Made by a program: the position numbers and the translations under genes. This document shows, piece by piece, positions 34,796 through 46,304 of a stretch of DNA of 64,000 nt. Each line of letters starts with the position of its first letter. Position 1 is the first letter of the stretch. The notes beneath the pieces were generated by a model. That model did no database searches, was not told the DNA's origin, and saw only the letters and a program-made list of their open reading frames with translations. The stretch spans positions 1,116,001-1,180,000 of the forward strand of contig BSBN01001688.1 of assembly GCA_027924645.1 (NCBI GenBank). The letters run 5' to 3'. Origin of the DNA: Cunninghamia lanceolata. Taxonomy: Eukaryota; Streptophyta; Pinopsida; Cupressales; Cupressaceae.

Positions 34796-36712
34796 TTAAT
34801 GAATTATTGCAAAACCCCAATCCAGATGTTGAAATTCCTGCTGAAGAGCAACCTCAAAACCCTCAAACTCTGCCTTCATGTCGTCACCCTCCACATGACA
34901 CCCAACAAAATTATTTAAGCCAAATTGAAGAAAACAAAAAACAACTTCAATCCTTAGTTGAATCATTGAAAAATCTGAATACAAGCAACAATCATAGGAG
35001 AACCCTTGCCACTTCACTAGAGTCAATTATTTCTCATATTGACTCAGTTACAAAGCAAATCACTGATTGGAAGGACTATAGGGAGGACTGTCAGTAATTC
35101 TATGATGATAAATTATCATACAAACAAGTCAAAGATAAGAACATTTTGAAAAGTGAACTGGGCACTTTTCATCGATCCTAAAACAAAACAACCATTACAT
35201 GGGAGTTACAAATGATTCCCAATTCATTGGTGTGTGCATGAAGCAATATCCCAAAAATTTTGGGATAGATGGTACGTGGTTTTTGATGACTTCCCTTGTA
35301 ATAATAATGAGGTCCCCCAATATTTTTTGAGAAAACTCTATTGTGAGTTTGTCCTCAATGACATCCCAAACTACTTTGACATCCGGGAGTTCCAGGGTAG
35401 AGGCGGTGGCTCTACATAGGATAGAGAGGTTCACATCATGCCCAGGACTATCCACCGAGATCCATTATGAGGCCAAAATATGTGTCACTCCCTTCGACTT
35501 TGAAGGAGAGTGTTGAGGTGGAGTCACTACATTCCCTGAGTTCCCTCACCCAGACTTTATCACAACATGGTAGTGATCTTTCGTACGTTAGAGAGTGTGA
35601 GAGCAGTAGGCATCGTCGATCCCCCCATTTTGTGGGTCATGTGGGGCATTGTGTGATGTTGGGACCCAAGACGCAACCCAAGATGCAGACATTCCAGAGC
35701 GTTAGGATGATGCAATGCAGGGGCATCAGCAAGTGATGGACACATCCATATTGGATGATATTGTTCTCACAGATGACCTCTTACAACATACATGTGGAAT
35801 TGACTCCCAAGTAATTTTTTACAAGGTTTTACAAATTAATATATTTGTATTTGAAATCTCTAATTAATTATATGAGTAGATATTATAAGTCAAAATTAAT
35901 GTATGTAATTTTCTACACTATGAAACTCTAGGGACAAAGTATTCATCTTGTGTGTTAGTCGTCCAGTGCAAGGTTATGAGAGAAGGTCTAGTCAACATGT
36001 ATGTAATTTATCACAAGATCGTAAATATAGTATATGTAAACGTTTTGCCATATATCAATGGTAATCTTATTTAGTTATAATTTGATGATGAAAGGGAGGA
36101 TGTTGGAGCATCACCATCAAGATGATTTCCTTGGTCCCCAGGCATAGGCACTTTCACTCAGGTAAATTTTACCATTTTTAATCATTATGCAATTAAATAA
36201 TGTTATGTATCTATTTTGGTCAAATAACATTAAACTCTATTTTTAGATGTTGAATATGCATACTCCTCATCTTCGTCAGTTAGTGGAAGTGGGCATTGCT
36301 GCAATTGTTTTGTCTACAAATCCTTTGACTGAGGTATGAGCCAGTAACATGTAAATGTCATTTTGTATTTCTTGTTTTATCTCACGTCATTTAATGTACA
36401 TAAATGATATTCATGTTTACTCAATTTTTCTTCTTCATTCTTCTCACAGGAAGTCACAACTCCAACCTGTCTAGTGACAGATGAAGAGAGACAAAAAATG
36501 ATCAAGAGGGATCACCAGATAGCGGTAAGTGATTGATTACATATGTCATTTTATATATTTTGAATATATGCTATAGTAATGTGTATATTGTTTGATTGTA
36601 TTAACATGTGGAACTTCAAGAATCTCTATTGAGGAGGTCTAGTCGATAGGTGAGAGAGGATGATTCATTGACTAGGTCACTATCTTCACGACCTAGCAAG
36701 GGTTGTTGATTG
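34796..36712 (+). pseudogene. Remnant of an unrecognised multi-exon gene
   Basis: Several short open pieces are bounded by intron-like signals. A pyrimidine-rich tract ending TTTTTTAG (34795) precedes an open frame to a stop at 35095 (residues rich in N, Q and E, with a likely helix EENKKQLQSLVESLKNLN). Later pieces include an acidic stretch near 35720-35810 (DTSILDDIVLTDDLLQHTCG), a piece ending at a donor GTAAAT (36162), a clean 87-bp exon at 36247-36333 (AG before, GTATGA after) and a clean 75-bp exon at 36450-36524 (CAG before, GTAAGT after). The last two keep phase with each other: LSTNPLTE joins EVTTPTCLVTDEERQ. A final piece runs to a stop near 36707. In-frame stops show decay. I recognise no domain. 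Confidence 0.45.
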
Positions 36713-36914
36713 TTTGATAACAGTCCATAGGAGATTTGATTTTGGGACATTTTTTTGCATATGCCCATTTGGTTTTGTAAACATACTTTTCTATGTTATC
36801 GATGTATATTGTTGTATATGTCTGTATGACTTTTTTGTACATGCCTATATGGCTTGATATATACACTATATGTTATTTTCATGACATTATATTTTTATGA
36901 CATTATATATATTT

Positions 36915-37900
36915 TCATGACATTATATATATGTTGAAAACATCCTTGAAAAATGCATTTTGTGCATATCTTGCAATCATTGCATTCCATGAGATTGCAT
37001 TTTTTTGAGGCATCATGTCAAACAGTTCACGTGCCTTGTCTATGCTTCCACACTTTGCATACATGTCTACAAGGGCAGTTGCAAATAGAACATGTGACAA
37101 AATTCTTATATCCTGTATGCTTTGATGGTTGTCCACACCTTGTTCCTAAGATCCCATTTTGGCATAGGCAACGAGGATGTTGGATAATGTTGTGGAAATT
37201 GGCTTGACACCCGCTAATTGCATTTTCTTAAAATTTTATTTAAAGCCTTATCAAAAAATTCATTTTGTGCATATCTTGCAATCATTGCATTCAATAAGAC
37301 AACATTTCTTTGAGGCATCATGTCAAACAATTCATGTGCATTATTTATGCTTCCACACAAGTTGCATACATGTCTACAAGGGTAGTTGCAAATACAACAT
37401 TTGACAAAATTCCTATATCCTTTATTCTTTGATTGCTACCCATACCCTATTCCAAAGATCCTAATTTGACATAGGCAGGGATGATGCTTGCAAAGGTTAT
37501 GGAATTTGGTTTTACACATGCCAATTGCATTTTCTTGAAAGTTTATAAATCCTTTTCATAAAATCCATTTTGTATTAATCTTGCAATCATTACATTCCAT
37601 GAGATGGAATCTCTTTGAGGTGTCATGCCAAACTGTTCACATGCCTTGTCTATGCTTCCACACTTTGCATACATGTCTACAAGGGCAGATACAAATACAA
37701 CATCTGACAAAATTCCTATATCCTTTATTCTTTGATGGTTGTCCATACCCTGTTCTAAAGATCCCATTTTGGCATAGGCAAGGAGGATGCTGGATAAGGT
37801 TGTGGAATTTGGATTTACACCCGCCAATTGCATTTGCTTGAAAGTTTCTTTGAAGCCTTATCAAAAAATCCATTTTGTGCATATCTTGCAATCATTGCAT
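36915..37900 (-). pseudogene. PLS-type PPR protein, broken
   Basis: Read on the minus strand from about 37900: [58 protein letters not shown] and SWNVMIARLIQNGF (best piece 37543-37833), then PNSITFASIIPAYVKLGSLE, ATTLVDMYATC, and [20 protein letters not shown] followed by KNAISWNAMIARYAQN (36915-37136). Several stops and frame changes lie between these pieces, and both termini are missing. It belongs to the same PPR class as the fragment at 14.0-14.7 kb but lies on the opposite strand. The plus-strand ORFs at 36953-38056 are antisense shadows. Confidence 0.9.
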
Positions 37901-39339
37901 TCCATGAGACAACATTTCCCCCATTTCCCCCATGTTTATGTCAGCTTGTGTTGGAGTTACAACATTCCTTCATTTGTGATGTGCATAACATGTTATAATT
38001 GTACATGCTTACAACAAGTGATTCATGCTACAATGAAGCACAACATGATGAAATAAGAAGATGCATATTTACAACATTTAAGAATATGTAATAGTGTTTC
38101 TCATGTCATCAATACATGTTATATCCCTTACTTTCTCATGCAAATGATTAAACTATGTTTTCATCTTCACATACATGGCTTACAACATGTGATAATAAAC
38201 CACTACAAGTTGTATATGTGCTTAACAACAAGTATACATGTGATACAATACCTCAAAACATGCATTGAATTAGGTGAGTGGTTATTTTATTAGTGGTGAT
38301 GTTCATTTTGGACATAAAATAATAATGGTTATTTTTATACAAATTATTCATGGAACTTGTAATTTGCAATCTTGTTCTTTATGCCTATTCCTTTTGTAAT
38401 TTGAAACAAAATATGGAATTCTTGACCACATTCTATGCACCTACATTAGTGACCAATTTAATTTAACATGTAGGGAGAGAGACATAGGGAGAACACCGTT
38501 GATGAAAACTAGGGTCTTTGCTTATGAAAAAAACACCTTCTTGTTGCTTCTACAATCTTAGGACTGTCACAATTTTGCATGCCTTTGGCAATGATAATGA
38601 GGGTTTTGGATGCTCAACAAGGTTACCCTCCACTCATGACACCCTCATAGTATCCTCATAATGCTTTCCTTGATGATCTAATGACTAACTCAATATGATA
38701 ACTTCACGGATTCATTAGAAAAAGGCAAGCCCATGATGTAATACTAAAGACAAGAACCCTAACAACCATAGGTAATATCCCTACACACAAACATTAATCA
38801 AATATGGATGGAAGACCATGAAACCATAATGTAAGTATGAAAAGATGAAATTTAATCCATTTTGAAACTTCTACCATAGCCGCAATAGTCAAAATAGCTA
38901 TAGATCCTTCCATTTTTTCAAAAAATCATTATAAAAGGTGAGTTTCGACCAGACTCATAACATGTAAAGTTTGGTCTCAAAGATTTAGGAATATTATCAT
39001 GGACTTGAGCAGGTTTGTTACCTTCTAGTATGAGTTGTAGAGTCCTTGAATCATTTAGCATTAGTTATAGGTTTGAATTGTCACCCTTCGATTAAGAACC
39101 CTAGTTTGATAACCATTTCATGTGATTTTTGTAGCACATTCTTTAAGGTGTGTTTTTCCATTATGTCTTGTGTACTTAAACACTAGATACATGTGCCTAA
39201 AATATTATATTTTGTTGTTTTAGATGATGTTATCTATCCCATTATTACATTTTTCTTGTGCTAACATGATTATATATTATACATTTTTCTTGTGCTAACA
39301 TGGATTGGAATGGGTTCATCATCTTCAAGACTGTCTGAA
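37901..39339. other. Non-coding stretch
   Basis: No credible gene was seen. A 28-30-bp direct duplication containing ACATTTTTCTTGTGCTAACA lies near 39243-39303, just before the foldback element. Confidence 0.6.
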
Positions 39340-40628
39340 TCTTTGATTAATTCCCTAGAACACATTTGATCAAGTGAGAACACTATATAAACCTAAGGAG
39401 AGTAGAGGAAACACATAAAAATGGAGATTAAAACATAGATTTTAGTTTGGTTTTATCTACTGGAAAGGTGCTAGGAATGAATTTTTGCATTTGGTATCTC
39501 CTGGGGCCAAACAGACAGTGCCAAAATGTCTAGGTGGGCGGTAAATGTAGGAGAGGTGTCTTTTCAGTGGTGAAGCCTCCTAGTCATTCACAGCTGCATT
39601 GGATAGAGACAGTCTCTTAAGAGCCCTAAGACAAAAAAGTGTCAAACTTTGGACTGGCTATTCCATCAAACTGTGACACCTAGGAACATATTATTTACAT
39701 GTGTAGGTGGATGTCAAGTCCACCTACAAATACCTATCTTAGTTTTTTAAATCAATTTCATTTTCCTGTGGTGGCAAGGAACACATTGTTCCAAAATGCT
39801 TCAGTTTCATGTAGTGGAAAGGTGCTAGGAGTGAAATTTTGCATTCCACACCTCGTGGGGCCTAATAGACTACGCCAACATGTCAGGGTGGGCAGGTAAA
39901 TGCTAGGGGAGGTCTCTGTTCGTGCGCCAAGTGCCCTAGATGTGTCAAGCTGAAGGCTACTAACAAAGTCACTTGAGATCCATGAGAGCAAAAAACTGTC
40001 AAACTTTGATGGAATGGTTCTTGGAACTCGTGGTAGTTGGGAATGTTTTGTTTAGACCTATAGGTGCATGTGGGGTCCATCCACAATAACCTCTCTCAAT
40101 TTTTGTCAACTCCAATCCATTTGATCGTATTGAAATTAAACGCATTCTTGTAAAATGCTTCAATGGCATTCAACACAACCTTGCCAGGAGCCATATTTTT
40201 CATTCTTCTTGTTGTGGGGCCCAATGGATTGTGCCAACATGTTGGGGTGGGTGGGTAAACACTAGGGGAAGTCTCTTTTCATGCGCCAAGTCAATTTTTT
40301 GATAGCCTGCAACTTGGAATGTCTAGGGCACTTGGCACATGAAAAGAGATCTCCCCTAGCATTTACTCGCCCACCCTGATGTGTTGGCATAGTCCATTGG
40401 GCCCCACAATGAACATAACAAAAAATATGGATCCTGACAAGGTTGTGTTGAATGCCACTGAAGCATTTTGCAAGAATGCATTTAATTTCGACACAATCAA
40501 ACATATTGGAGTTGACATTAACCGAGAGAGGTTATTGTGGATGGACCCCACATGCGACTATAGGTCTAAATGAAACATTCCCAGGTGATATGAATTCTGA
40601 GAACCACTCCTTCAAAGTTTGACAATTT
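39340..40628. mobile_element. Foldback element, left arm, axis and first part of right arm
   Basis: Direct units with a period of about 356 bp start at AAAGGTGCTAGGA (39464), AAAGGTGCTAGGA (39820) and a diverged CTTGCCAGGAGCC (near 40175). At about 40291-40331 the sequence turns round: ...CTTTTCATGCGCCAAG, a spacer of about 40 bp, then CTTGGCACATGAAAAG.... The reverse-complement unit then runs to about 40628, where it stops abruptly at viral sequence. The missing outer part of the right arm is found beyond the virus, at 48462-48890. The ORFs at 39699-40573 are chance frames in these units. Confidence 0.85.
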
Positions 40629-41331
40629 CATATTTTAAGAAAAATTGCCAATCTGCCAGTTACTAATGTTAAGGAATTACAAAGGTTTTTAAGATTGGTC
40701 AATTATATTGCAGGGTTTTATCACAAGCTTGCTGAAGACAGGTTGCACTTGAATAAGTTATTGAGTAAGAAGCCTCCGCCTTGGACTGAGTTTCATGATA
40801 AGCTTATCATGAACATCAAGCAGAAATGCTCCCAGCTACCGCCTCTCAAACTACCTGGACCAGGATATAAGATTGTAGAGACAGATGCCAGTGAGAATGC
40901 TTGGGCTGGTATTCTCCGAGAACAAAAGACAGTTGAATACAATCTGAAAGATAAAGGTGAAATTGTTCGAACTGTCTCTGGAAGTTTCCATGACTCTGAG
41001 AGAAACTACCATAGCACGCATAAGGAAATCTTAGCAGTAGTAAATTCTTTCCAGGCTTTTCAAATGTTTATTGCTGATAAAAGGTTTCTCTTGAAAAGTG
41101 ATTTGCAACATCTTAGAGGATTCCTCTGAAAAGAATCAAAGAACAAGGTAGCCAGAGGCTGACTTCTTCGATGGGCACAACTCCTCAGCACCTATGAATT
41201 TGATTTTGTGCATCTGCTCGGAGTTGAAAATATATTTGCAGACTTTGAGTCCAGAGAAGGTCATGCTATTAAGCTAGCAGTCCAGAAACAGCAAGAAGCC
41301 AAGTATCGGCAAATGGAAGGTAAAGTTTGAG
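40629..41331 (+). pseudogene. Pararetrovirus RT C-terminal end and RNase H
   Basis: The frame enters at the RT thumb region (NVKELQRFLRLVNYIAGFY, near 40664-40720). RNase H follows, with its first Asp in VETDASENAWAG (near 40877), the Glu in HKEILAVVNS (near 41020), an Asp in LKSDLQHL (near 41095) and a C-terminal FADFESRE, where related proteins usually have ADFLSRE. Stops lie at 41127 and 41160, and a third, which might be native, at 41329. About 70 RT residues expected between the YIDD motif (48438) and this point are missing from both ends. Confidence 0.9.
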
Positions 41332-42218
41332 TCATTCGACTAAGGGAACAAAGATGGCATGAGCCCTGTAGAGAGGATTGGAGCTGCAATCCTTTCCCGA
41401 GACGTGACCTTCACAACTATCAAATGACAAATGATTTTCTGTTTGATAGGTTTCAAATGTTAGTAGCCAAACAGCAATTGACAATGACTGGTTTGTGGAC
41501 AGATGAACCATTCTTCCAATTCTCCATAGAAGCTGAACCCATTGACCCCGAAGTAGGTCATGTTTTACAGAATTGGTGTGGAGACTTCATGCTCCTTGTA
41601 AGGTTCTTAAATCCAGTAATAGGTAAGCCGTCCCAATGGTTAACTACAGAATGTGGGGAACTTCTAATGAGAAACATGTTTTTAGGTCCATACCCTCAAG
41701 CAGATGATCTCCAGTTCAATGGTACAACTGCATACACTGGATGTATCTTCAGGCTACAGTTTAGTTCCGCAGAAGAGAATGCTATCAGCCGACACCTGTG
41801 TCAGCTCTATGGGCCAGCGGGTGCCAATTCAATGTTTGAGAATTGGACAATCAAGAGCCGATTACGATATCTCTTCGCTCATCAGACATCCATCTGGATT
41901 CACACCAAAACTTACAGAATGAGTGGAGCCACTTCCTATGCTCTCAATCGTAATCTCTCTGGACCGCACAAACTAAAGGTGATGAGCATTATCTGGAAAG
42001 AAGACAACAGGATGACAAGTTGTGTCCCCCACGCCTCATCTCAAACATGTGCGAACTGTTATGATTATTTGCAAGATGATCGAAGGGTCCCTACCTATGA
42101 CTCAATAGGCTACTATCGTGCGCTAGATTGCACGCATCCGGAAGGAGAAGCATGTGAAGGGTGTATATTCTACCAACCAAAGGAATCAAGTACATCCACC
42201 AACAGCACGGGGTCTTAG
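41332..42218 (+). pseudogene. Pararetrovirus extra domain after RNase H, function unknown
   Basis: An open frame of 295 codons, of which the first ATG at 41424 gives 264 residues, continues in the same frame as RNase H after a single TGA. It is rich in aromatic residues and has a C-terminal Cys/His cluster, CANCYDYLQDD...ALDCTHPEGEACEGCIF (near 42048-42168), with CxxC, CxH and CxxC spacing that could bind metal. By position it could be a transactivator-like protein or a C-terminal polyprotein domain. I do not recognise its family. It is one of the few viral stretches without an internal stop. Confidence 0.6.
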
Positions 42219-42521
42219 CTGGCTAATGAGTGGGCTTGTCACTCATCGAGGGCATCTTTCTCCTCGTGAATAAAGGAAAGACATGGACCCTACCATGTGT
42301 AAAGGGGCAAGCACACCGCCTTAACGTGTGTATGAGTTATTCCTCTCATTTTCAAAAGGAACGTCCTATTGTGTCGTGTCATCCTTATCTTGTTCATGGA
42401 TAATTGGGTCCCACCAGAAGAATCTCTTCACATGGGATGTCCTCCGGATAAGGTTTGCTTTGTGTCCTCCGTTGATGCAGAATCATGTGATCGGGGTAAA
42501 AAGATCTGCCCTCTGACTATC

Positions 42522-42530
42522 TATAAAAGG
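42522..42530 (+). promoter_or_regulatory. TATA box of the endogenous pararetrovirus
   Basis: TATAAAAGG is a near-ideal plant TATA element. Transcription would be expected to start about 30 bp downstream, near 42555, which puts the primer site in the RNA leader. Confidence 0.7.
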
Positions 42531-42855
42531 GGTCCAAGGCCGCCTGCATTTCACAAGCGATTCCGATGCAATTCAATTCTGGAGAAGAGTCTAAGTCTGT
42601 GAGAGTCCAAGTCCTTAGTAATAGAAAAAGTTTGAAGTCCAGTCTAGAGTCAGGCATAAAGTGTTGTAAAAGCTTGCAAGATAGCTTATAATAGTTGGTA
42701 GTCAAGTGTGCATGATGCATACAAGAATAGCGAGCATTGTAAATGATGAACATCTTTGTATCTTTTCTTAGTGTTGTCAATAATAATGGTCATACTGTGC
42801 ATTTGCGCATAAGATATGAGTATCTGTCATGTGTTTGTCAATTGCAGCTTAAATT

Positions 42856-42868
42856 TGGTATCAGAGCC
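42856..42868 (+). other. Met-tRNA primer-binding site of the pararetrovirus
   Basis: TGGTATCAGAGCC is complementary to the 3' end of plant initiator Met-tRNA, the standard minus-strand primer of Caulimoviridae. It is preserved without change. Confidence 0.92.
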
Positions 42869-43091
42869 TCTGGTGACGATATTATTGCATGTTGTTATCG
42901 TTGTTGCCTAACAATAACTCCTCAATAATCTCTCTTTATCTGTATTGCTCCCTGTAGACGCTCTCTGTATAGCCTCAGGCCGTCACAAGTGTGTTGTAAG
43001 TCCCGAGAGTAAGTCCTGCTAAAAGCTGTGTGGAAGGCGTAAGGGCAGTCAGGGCAGTTATCTGGTCTTTCGAGCGCAGGTGTGAGCGCAG

Positions 43092-43919
43092 ATGGATCCT
43101 TCTAGTTCTTCTAGTTCTCAGCATGATGGTAGCATCGATCTGACAGTGGATCGCAATAATGAGGTCAAGTTTACCAACTTTTTTGCTAATAATGAAAGTG
43201 CATTCTCTACTGCTGAAGTGTCTAGTAATGCATTAGATGAAGTGTCTACTGTCGGTGTTGAGCCTGAGAAACCTTTCAAGGTTCCTAGGATTCCAGCACA
43301 CGAAATTTATTGTGATGTTCCTAAGGGTTTAGTAGATATGTTTAATAATAAGAGTGTTGGTTTAAAAGAATGGTTTGGATATAAGTCATCTCAGAATTGT
43401 CATGTAGCGGAATTGCAACATGTAGTTCAAGGAGGAGATCAAGGAAAACTAAATATTTTCTCTGATGAGTTGATTAAGAAGTTTCGTAAGAAAGCATATG
43501 AAAATAAGAACAATCCACAGTTTATGCATCTGTCTTATGTTAGAATAGGTATCTGTGGACACTACCGGAAAGGTTTGCCGGTCATAGTTCTTATGATGCT
43601 TAAAGATGCTAGATTCCTTAAGTTATCACACTCCCTGTTGGGAGCAGGTTGTGATTCAATGGCAAAAGGTCCAATCTTTGTAGATTGTTTGCTTGACTTT
43701 CCAGTTAGTCTAAAGGATGAAAACCTGAGAGATGTTTTAGAATATAAATTTAGAACTATGAATTTATTTATGAAAAAGAATTCTGTAGATCACTCTCTGG
43801 TCTTTCTTGTGCATTATCGACTGTATAATAAAGTCATGCCATTGATGATAAATCCCAAACGTGCCCAAGGCCTAGATGGTTTGTCTACCATTTGGACTTC
43901 GTCCAGTGACACCACCTAA
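43092..43919 (+). CDS. Pararetrovirus movement protein region (30K-superfamily-like)
   Basis: 275 codons from ATG 43092 to TAA 43917. After a Ser-rich, acidic N-terminus the core reads YVRIGICGHYRKGLPVIVLM, then LKDARF, then SLLGAGCDSMAKGPIFVDC and FPVSL. This is the beta-rich core of 30K-type movement proteins, with the conserved Asp in DARF. Such proteins gate plasmodesmata for virus spread. The frame stays open past the TAA into the next region, so the stop may be either native or a nonsense change. The N-terminal ATG is the first in this frame after the leader. Confidence 0.8.
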   Translation: MDPSSSSSSQHDGSIDLTVDRNNEVKFTNFFANNESAFSTAEVSSNALDEVSTVGVEPEKPFKVPRIPAHEIYCDVPKGLVDMFNNKSVGLKEWFGYKSSQNCHVAELQHVVQGGDQGKLNIFSDELIKKFRKKAYENKNNPQFMHLSYVRIGICGHYRKGLPVIVLMMLKDARFLKLSHSLLGAGCDSMAKGPIFVDCLLDFPVSLKDENLRDVLEYKFRTMNLFMKKNSVDHSLVFLVHYRLYNKVMPLMINPKRAQGLDGLSTIWTSSSDTT

Positions 43920-45266
43920 TTAACAGCTCCTAAAATCGTTAGGCATAAGGACATTCAGATGCCTCAGGAGTGGGCTGTTGAATTATGGGATTCTGATAAT
44001 CTAGCAGAAATAAATAATGTCAATACCAGATTGAGAGGAATCTCAATCGAAGAGTTAGATGATCAGGCAGTCATAAAATTCTTGAATGTGTCTCAGTTGG
44101 GATCTCGTCCACCCAGTCGTGGTTCATCCAGTTCATCCCTGAGTCAAGAATCGTCATTCAATTACAATCAGCCTGAATCGTCTGTGAATCCAGTTCCACC
44201 TGTGTTACCCAGATCTCAAAGTGTCCGTCTTCAACCCAGACAGGGTTTTGAAAGTCTTTTTAAAATTCCCTCTGTAAATCGTCAAACACCTGTTGACCGA
44301 AATGCTTCATTTCCTCTTTTGCATAATCAGTCAGTAACAACCTGTACCCATCAGAAGTATTCTGATCTCGGCAATGGTTTATTCAAATGCGAAGATTGTT
44401 CTTTTGTCTTTCCCCCTAAATCCGGAAGAGTTCGGATGATGTCAACTATTTCTGTGTCTTTGCCTAAACAAGAAATCTCTGAAAAAGATATGAAAGTTGT
44501 CGGTACCCCTGGTGGTCCTTGCTATGTCCCTAGAAGAATACCACCTTTTCATGATTTCATGCTTATAGATTCATCAGGCAAGTATAAAGCAAATTGTTGG
44601 CCAATGCATGTCTTCCCTTTAGGAGATAGTGCCCCAAGTCAAAGCAATCTCCTCAACTAGACAAATCTCTGTCCAAGAAAGACTTTGTTGTTAGCTAAAG
44701 ACAGAAGAAAATGGGAAGAAATAAAAGCTGTAAAAACACAGAAAGCCCATCTCAGCCATCAAGAAAATTTCCATACTGTTATCTCTACCTTAGAAAGGTT
44801 AGAAAAGAGACTTACTGACGAGTGGGCAGCCACTGTTAAGAAAGATCTCATGGAACTTAGAGATAATTATAATGAGTTCAAACAGAAAGCTGAGACATGG
44901 AAACTAGAGCAGGATGCTGCTTTAGAAAGACAAAGAGACATACTTCAAAGGGTCCGAAATGAAGTCAAGCTAGACTGTGATGTGCTAGGATCACAAATAA
45001 ATAATACTGATCTACATGTGAAGCACAATGGACAAAGAATTAATGAAATGCAAGAGGAAGTCCATTCAATCACACAGTCTCAATTGCTGATAGGAGATTC
45101 TGTTAAGACAGAATCAGCTGATATTCAAACCACTGTCAGAACTAAATCCTTAGTCATTCAGTCTGCGGCCCAAACAACCCGTCAAGTGGTTAAGATTAAA
45201 AATTTCCCAACAAGTGCAAAAGGGTATCTCAAGGCCCAATATGAAGGTCCGCACTTGCAGCCTTAG
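43920..45266 (+). pseudogene. Pararetrovirus region between movement protein and capsid
   Basis: Same frame, with stops at 44658 and 45264. The first part (QMPQEWAVELWDSDNL near 43957) looks like the C-terminal part of the movement domain, followed by a Ser/Pro-rich linker. A Cys/His site CTHQKYSDLGNGLFKCEDC (near 44342-44400) could form a zinc ribbon. From 44685 to about 45090 the residues (rich in E, K, L and Q, e.g. LERLEKRLTDEWAATVKKDL) predict a long coiled coil, as in virion-associated proteins of this family. Confidence 0.75.
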
Positions 45267-46304
45267 GTGCCTCAACCTGAGATTCAAAGAATCTATAATC
45301 CTCGTACAGGAGGTTTTGAAGACCCTCAAGCTACACAGCCCCCAGCTCAAGGTATTGTCCAAATGGCCTGTGGATCTGGTAGTAGTCCTGTGAACAATGA
45401 TCCCTTCAAAAATATCCAGAGTTATAAGGCAGATACTCCGCCTTTGGTAAATTTTGATAAGCTCGAAGTATTGGAAAATACTCGAGGTATAGATGCAATG
45501 AGGTCCTGGATAACTAACCATATGGCGATAAATGTAGATGCTGATGAAAAGGAAGTAATCAAGCAGGCCCTGAATGCAATGATAGGAACCGCCAAGCATG
45601 TATGGGATCACCTAGAAGAAGACTACAAAGAAAGGCTTCTGGACAAAGGTACAGATCAAGTTTGTGCCCAGCTGCTCCGAATGTTTGTTGGCAAGCGAGA
45701 TGTCATGGAGAAATTGGAATACCAAAATTTCATAAAAGGTAAGTGCAAAGATCTCTGTAATTTCAAAACATTCTGTAAACAACAGTATGAGCATTTCTAT
45801 CTTTCTGGAAATGAGCAAAACCATGATTTAATGTATACAACCTTTCTTAAAAGCTTTGGTTCTACCATAGGAGAATTCTACCATAAGAAAGTCTTAGAGA
45901 ATATGGTAGCAGAAGGAATTGAAATGAAAGAAGTTACTTTTCCACAGTTGGTTCAATTCCTAGAACAGATTAATACAGAGATATGTGATGAGGCAAAAGC
46001 TAAAAAAGAGATAAAGCGGGTTCAGCCCATTTTATCTTCTACTCTCTGTTCTAAGTTAAATGATTCTTGTAACTATGGTGAAAAGGATTCTTGTGAAGGA
46101 TGTTACAGGGATAAACCCAAAAAGAAGTATAAGAACAAATACAAGAACTCCTCATCTAAAGGCTCAAAGAAAAAGAAGAAAGGATTCTTTTGAAAGAAAG
46201 ATAAAAAGAAAGGTTCAAAGTGGAAGCCCACATGCTACATTTGCAAAGGAGATCACTTTGCAAATAAGTGTCCAGAAAAGAAAAGGAAAAAGGGAAAAGG
46301 AAAA
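45267..46304 (+). pseudogene. Pararetrovirus capsid-like domain and zinc knuckle
   Basis: An open stretch of 308 codons to TGA 46191 has the helical character of a pararetroviral coat protein (MRSWITNHMAINVDADEKEV, then WDHLEEDYKERLL) and ends in a strongly basic Lys-rich tract. Directly after the TGA, in the same frame, lies the zinc knuckle CYICKGDHFANKC (about 46232-46270). A CCHC knuckle after a basic tract is the normal end of a caulimovirid capsid domain, so the TGA is an inactivating change. Confidence 0.85.

Larger units (their letters stand above)
42219..43091 (+). promoter_or_regulatory. Pararetrovirus intergenic region and leader
   Basis: About 870 bp separate the extra domain from the movement-protein start. 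It holds AATAAA (42269), a strong TATA box (42522-42530) and the Met-tRNA primer site (42856-42868). The order promoter, leader, primer site, first ORF is that of plant pararetroviruses. The ORFs at 42328-42928 are chance frames in it. Confidence 0.8.

Noticed and set aside
39699..40573. ORFs on both strands in the foldback units
   Set aside because: They are chance frames in repeated units and change between units.
42856..42868. Possible tRNA-Met gene fragment
   Set aside because: Only the 13-base primer complement is present, with no cloverleaf around it. It is a viral primer-binding site.
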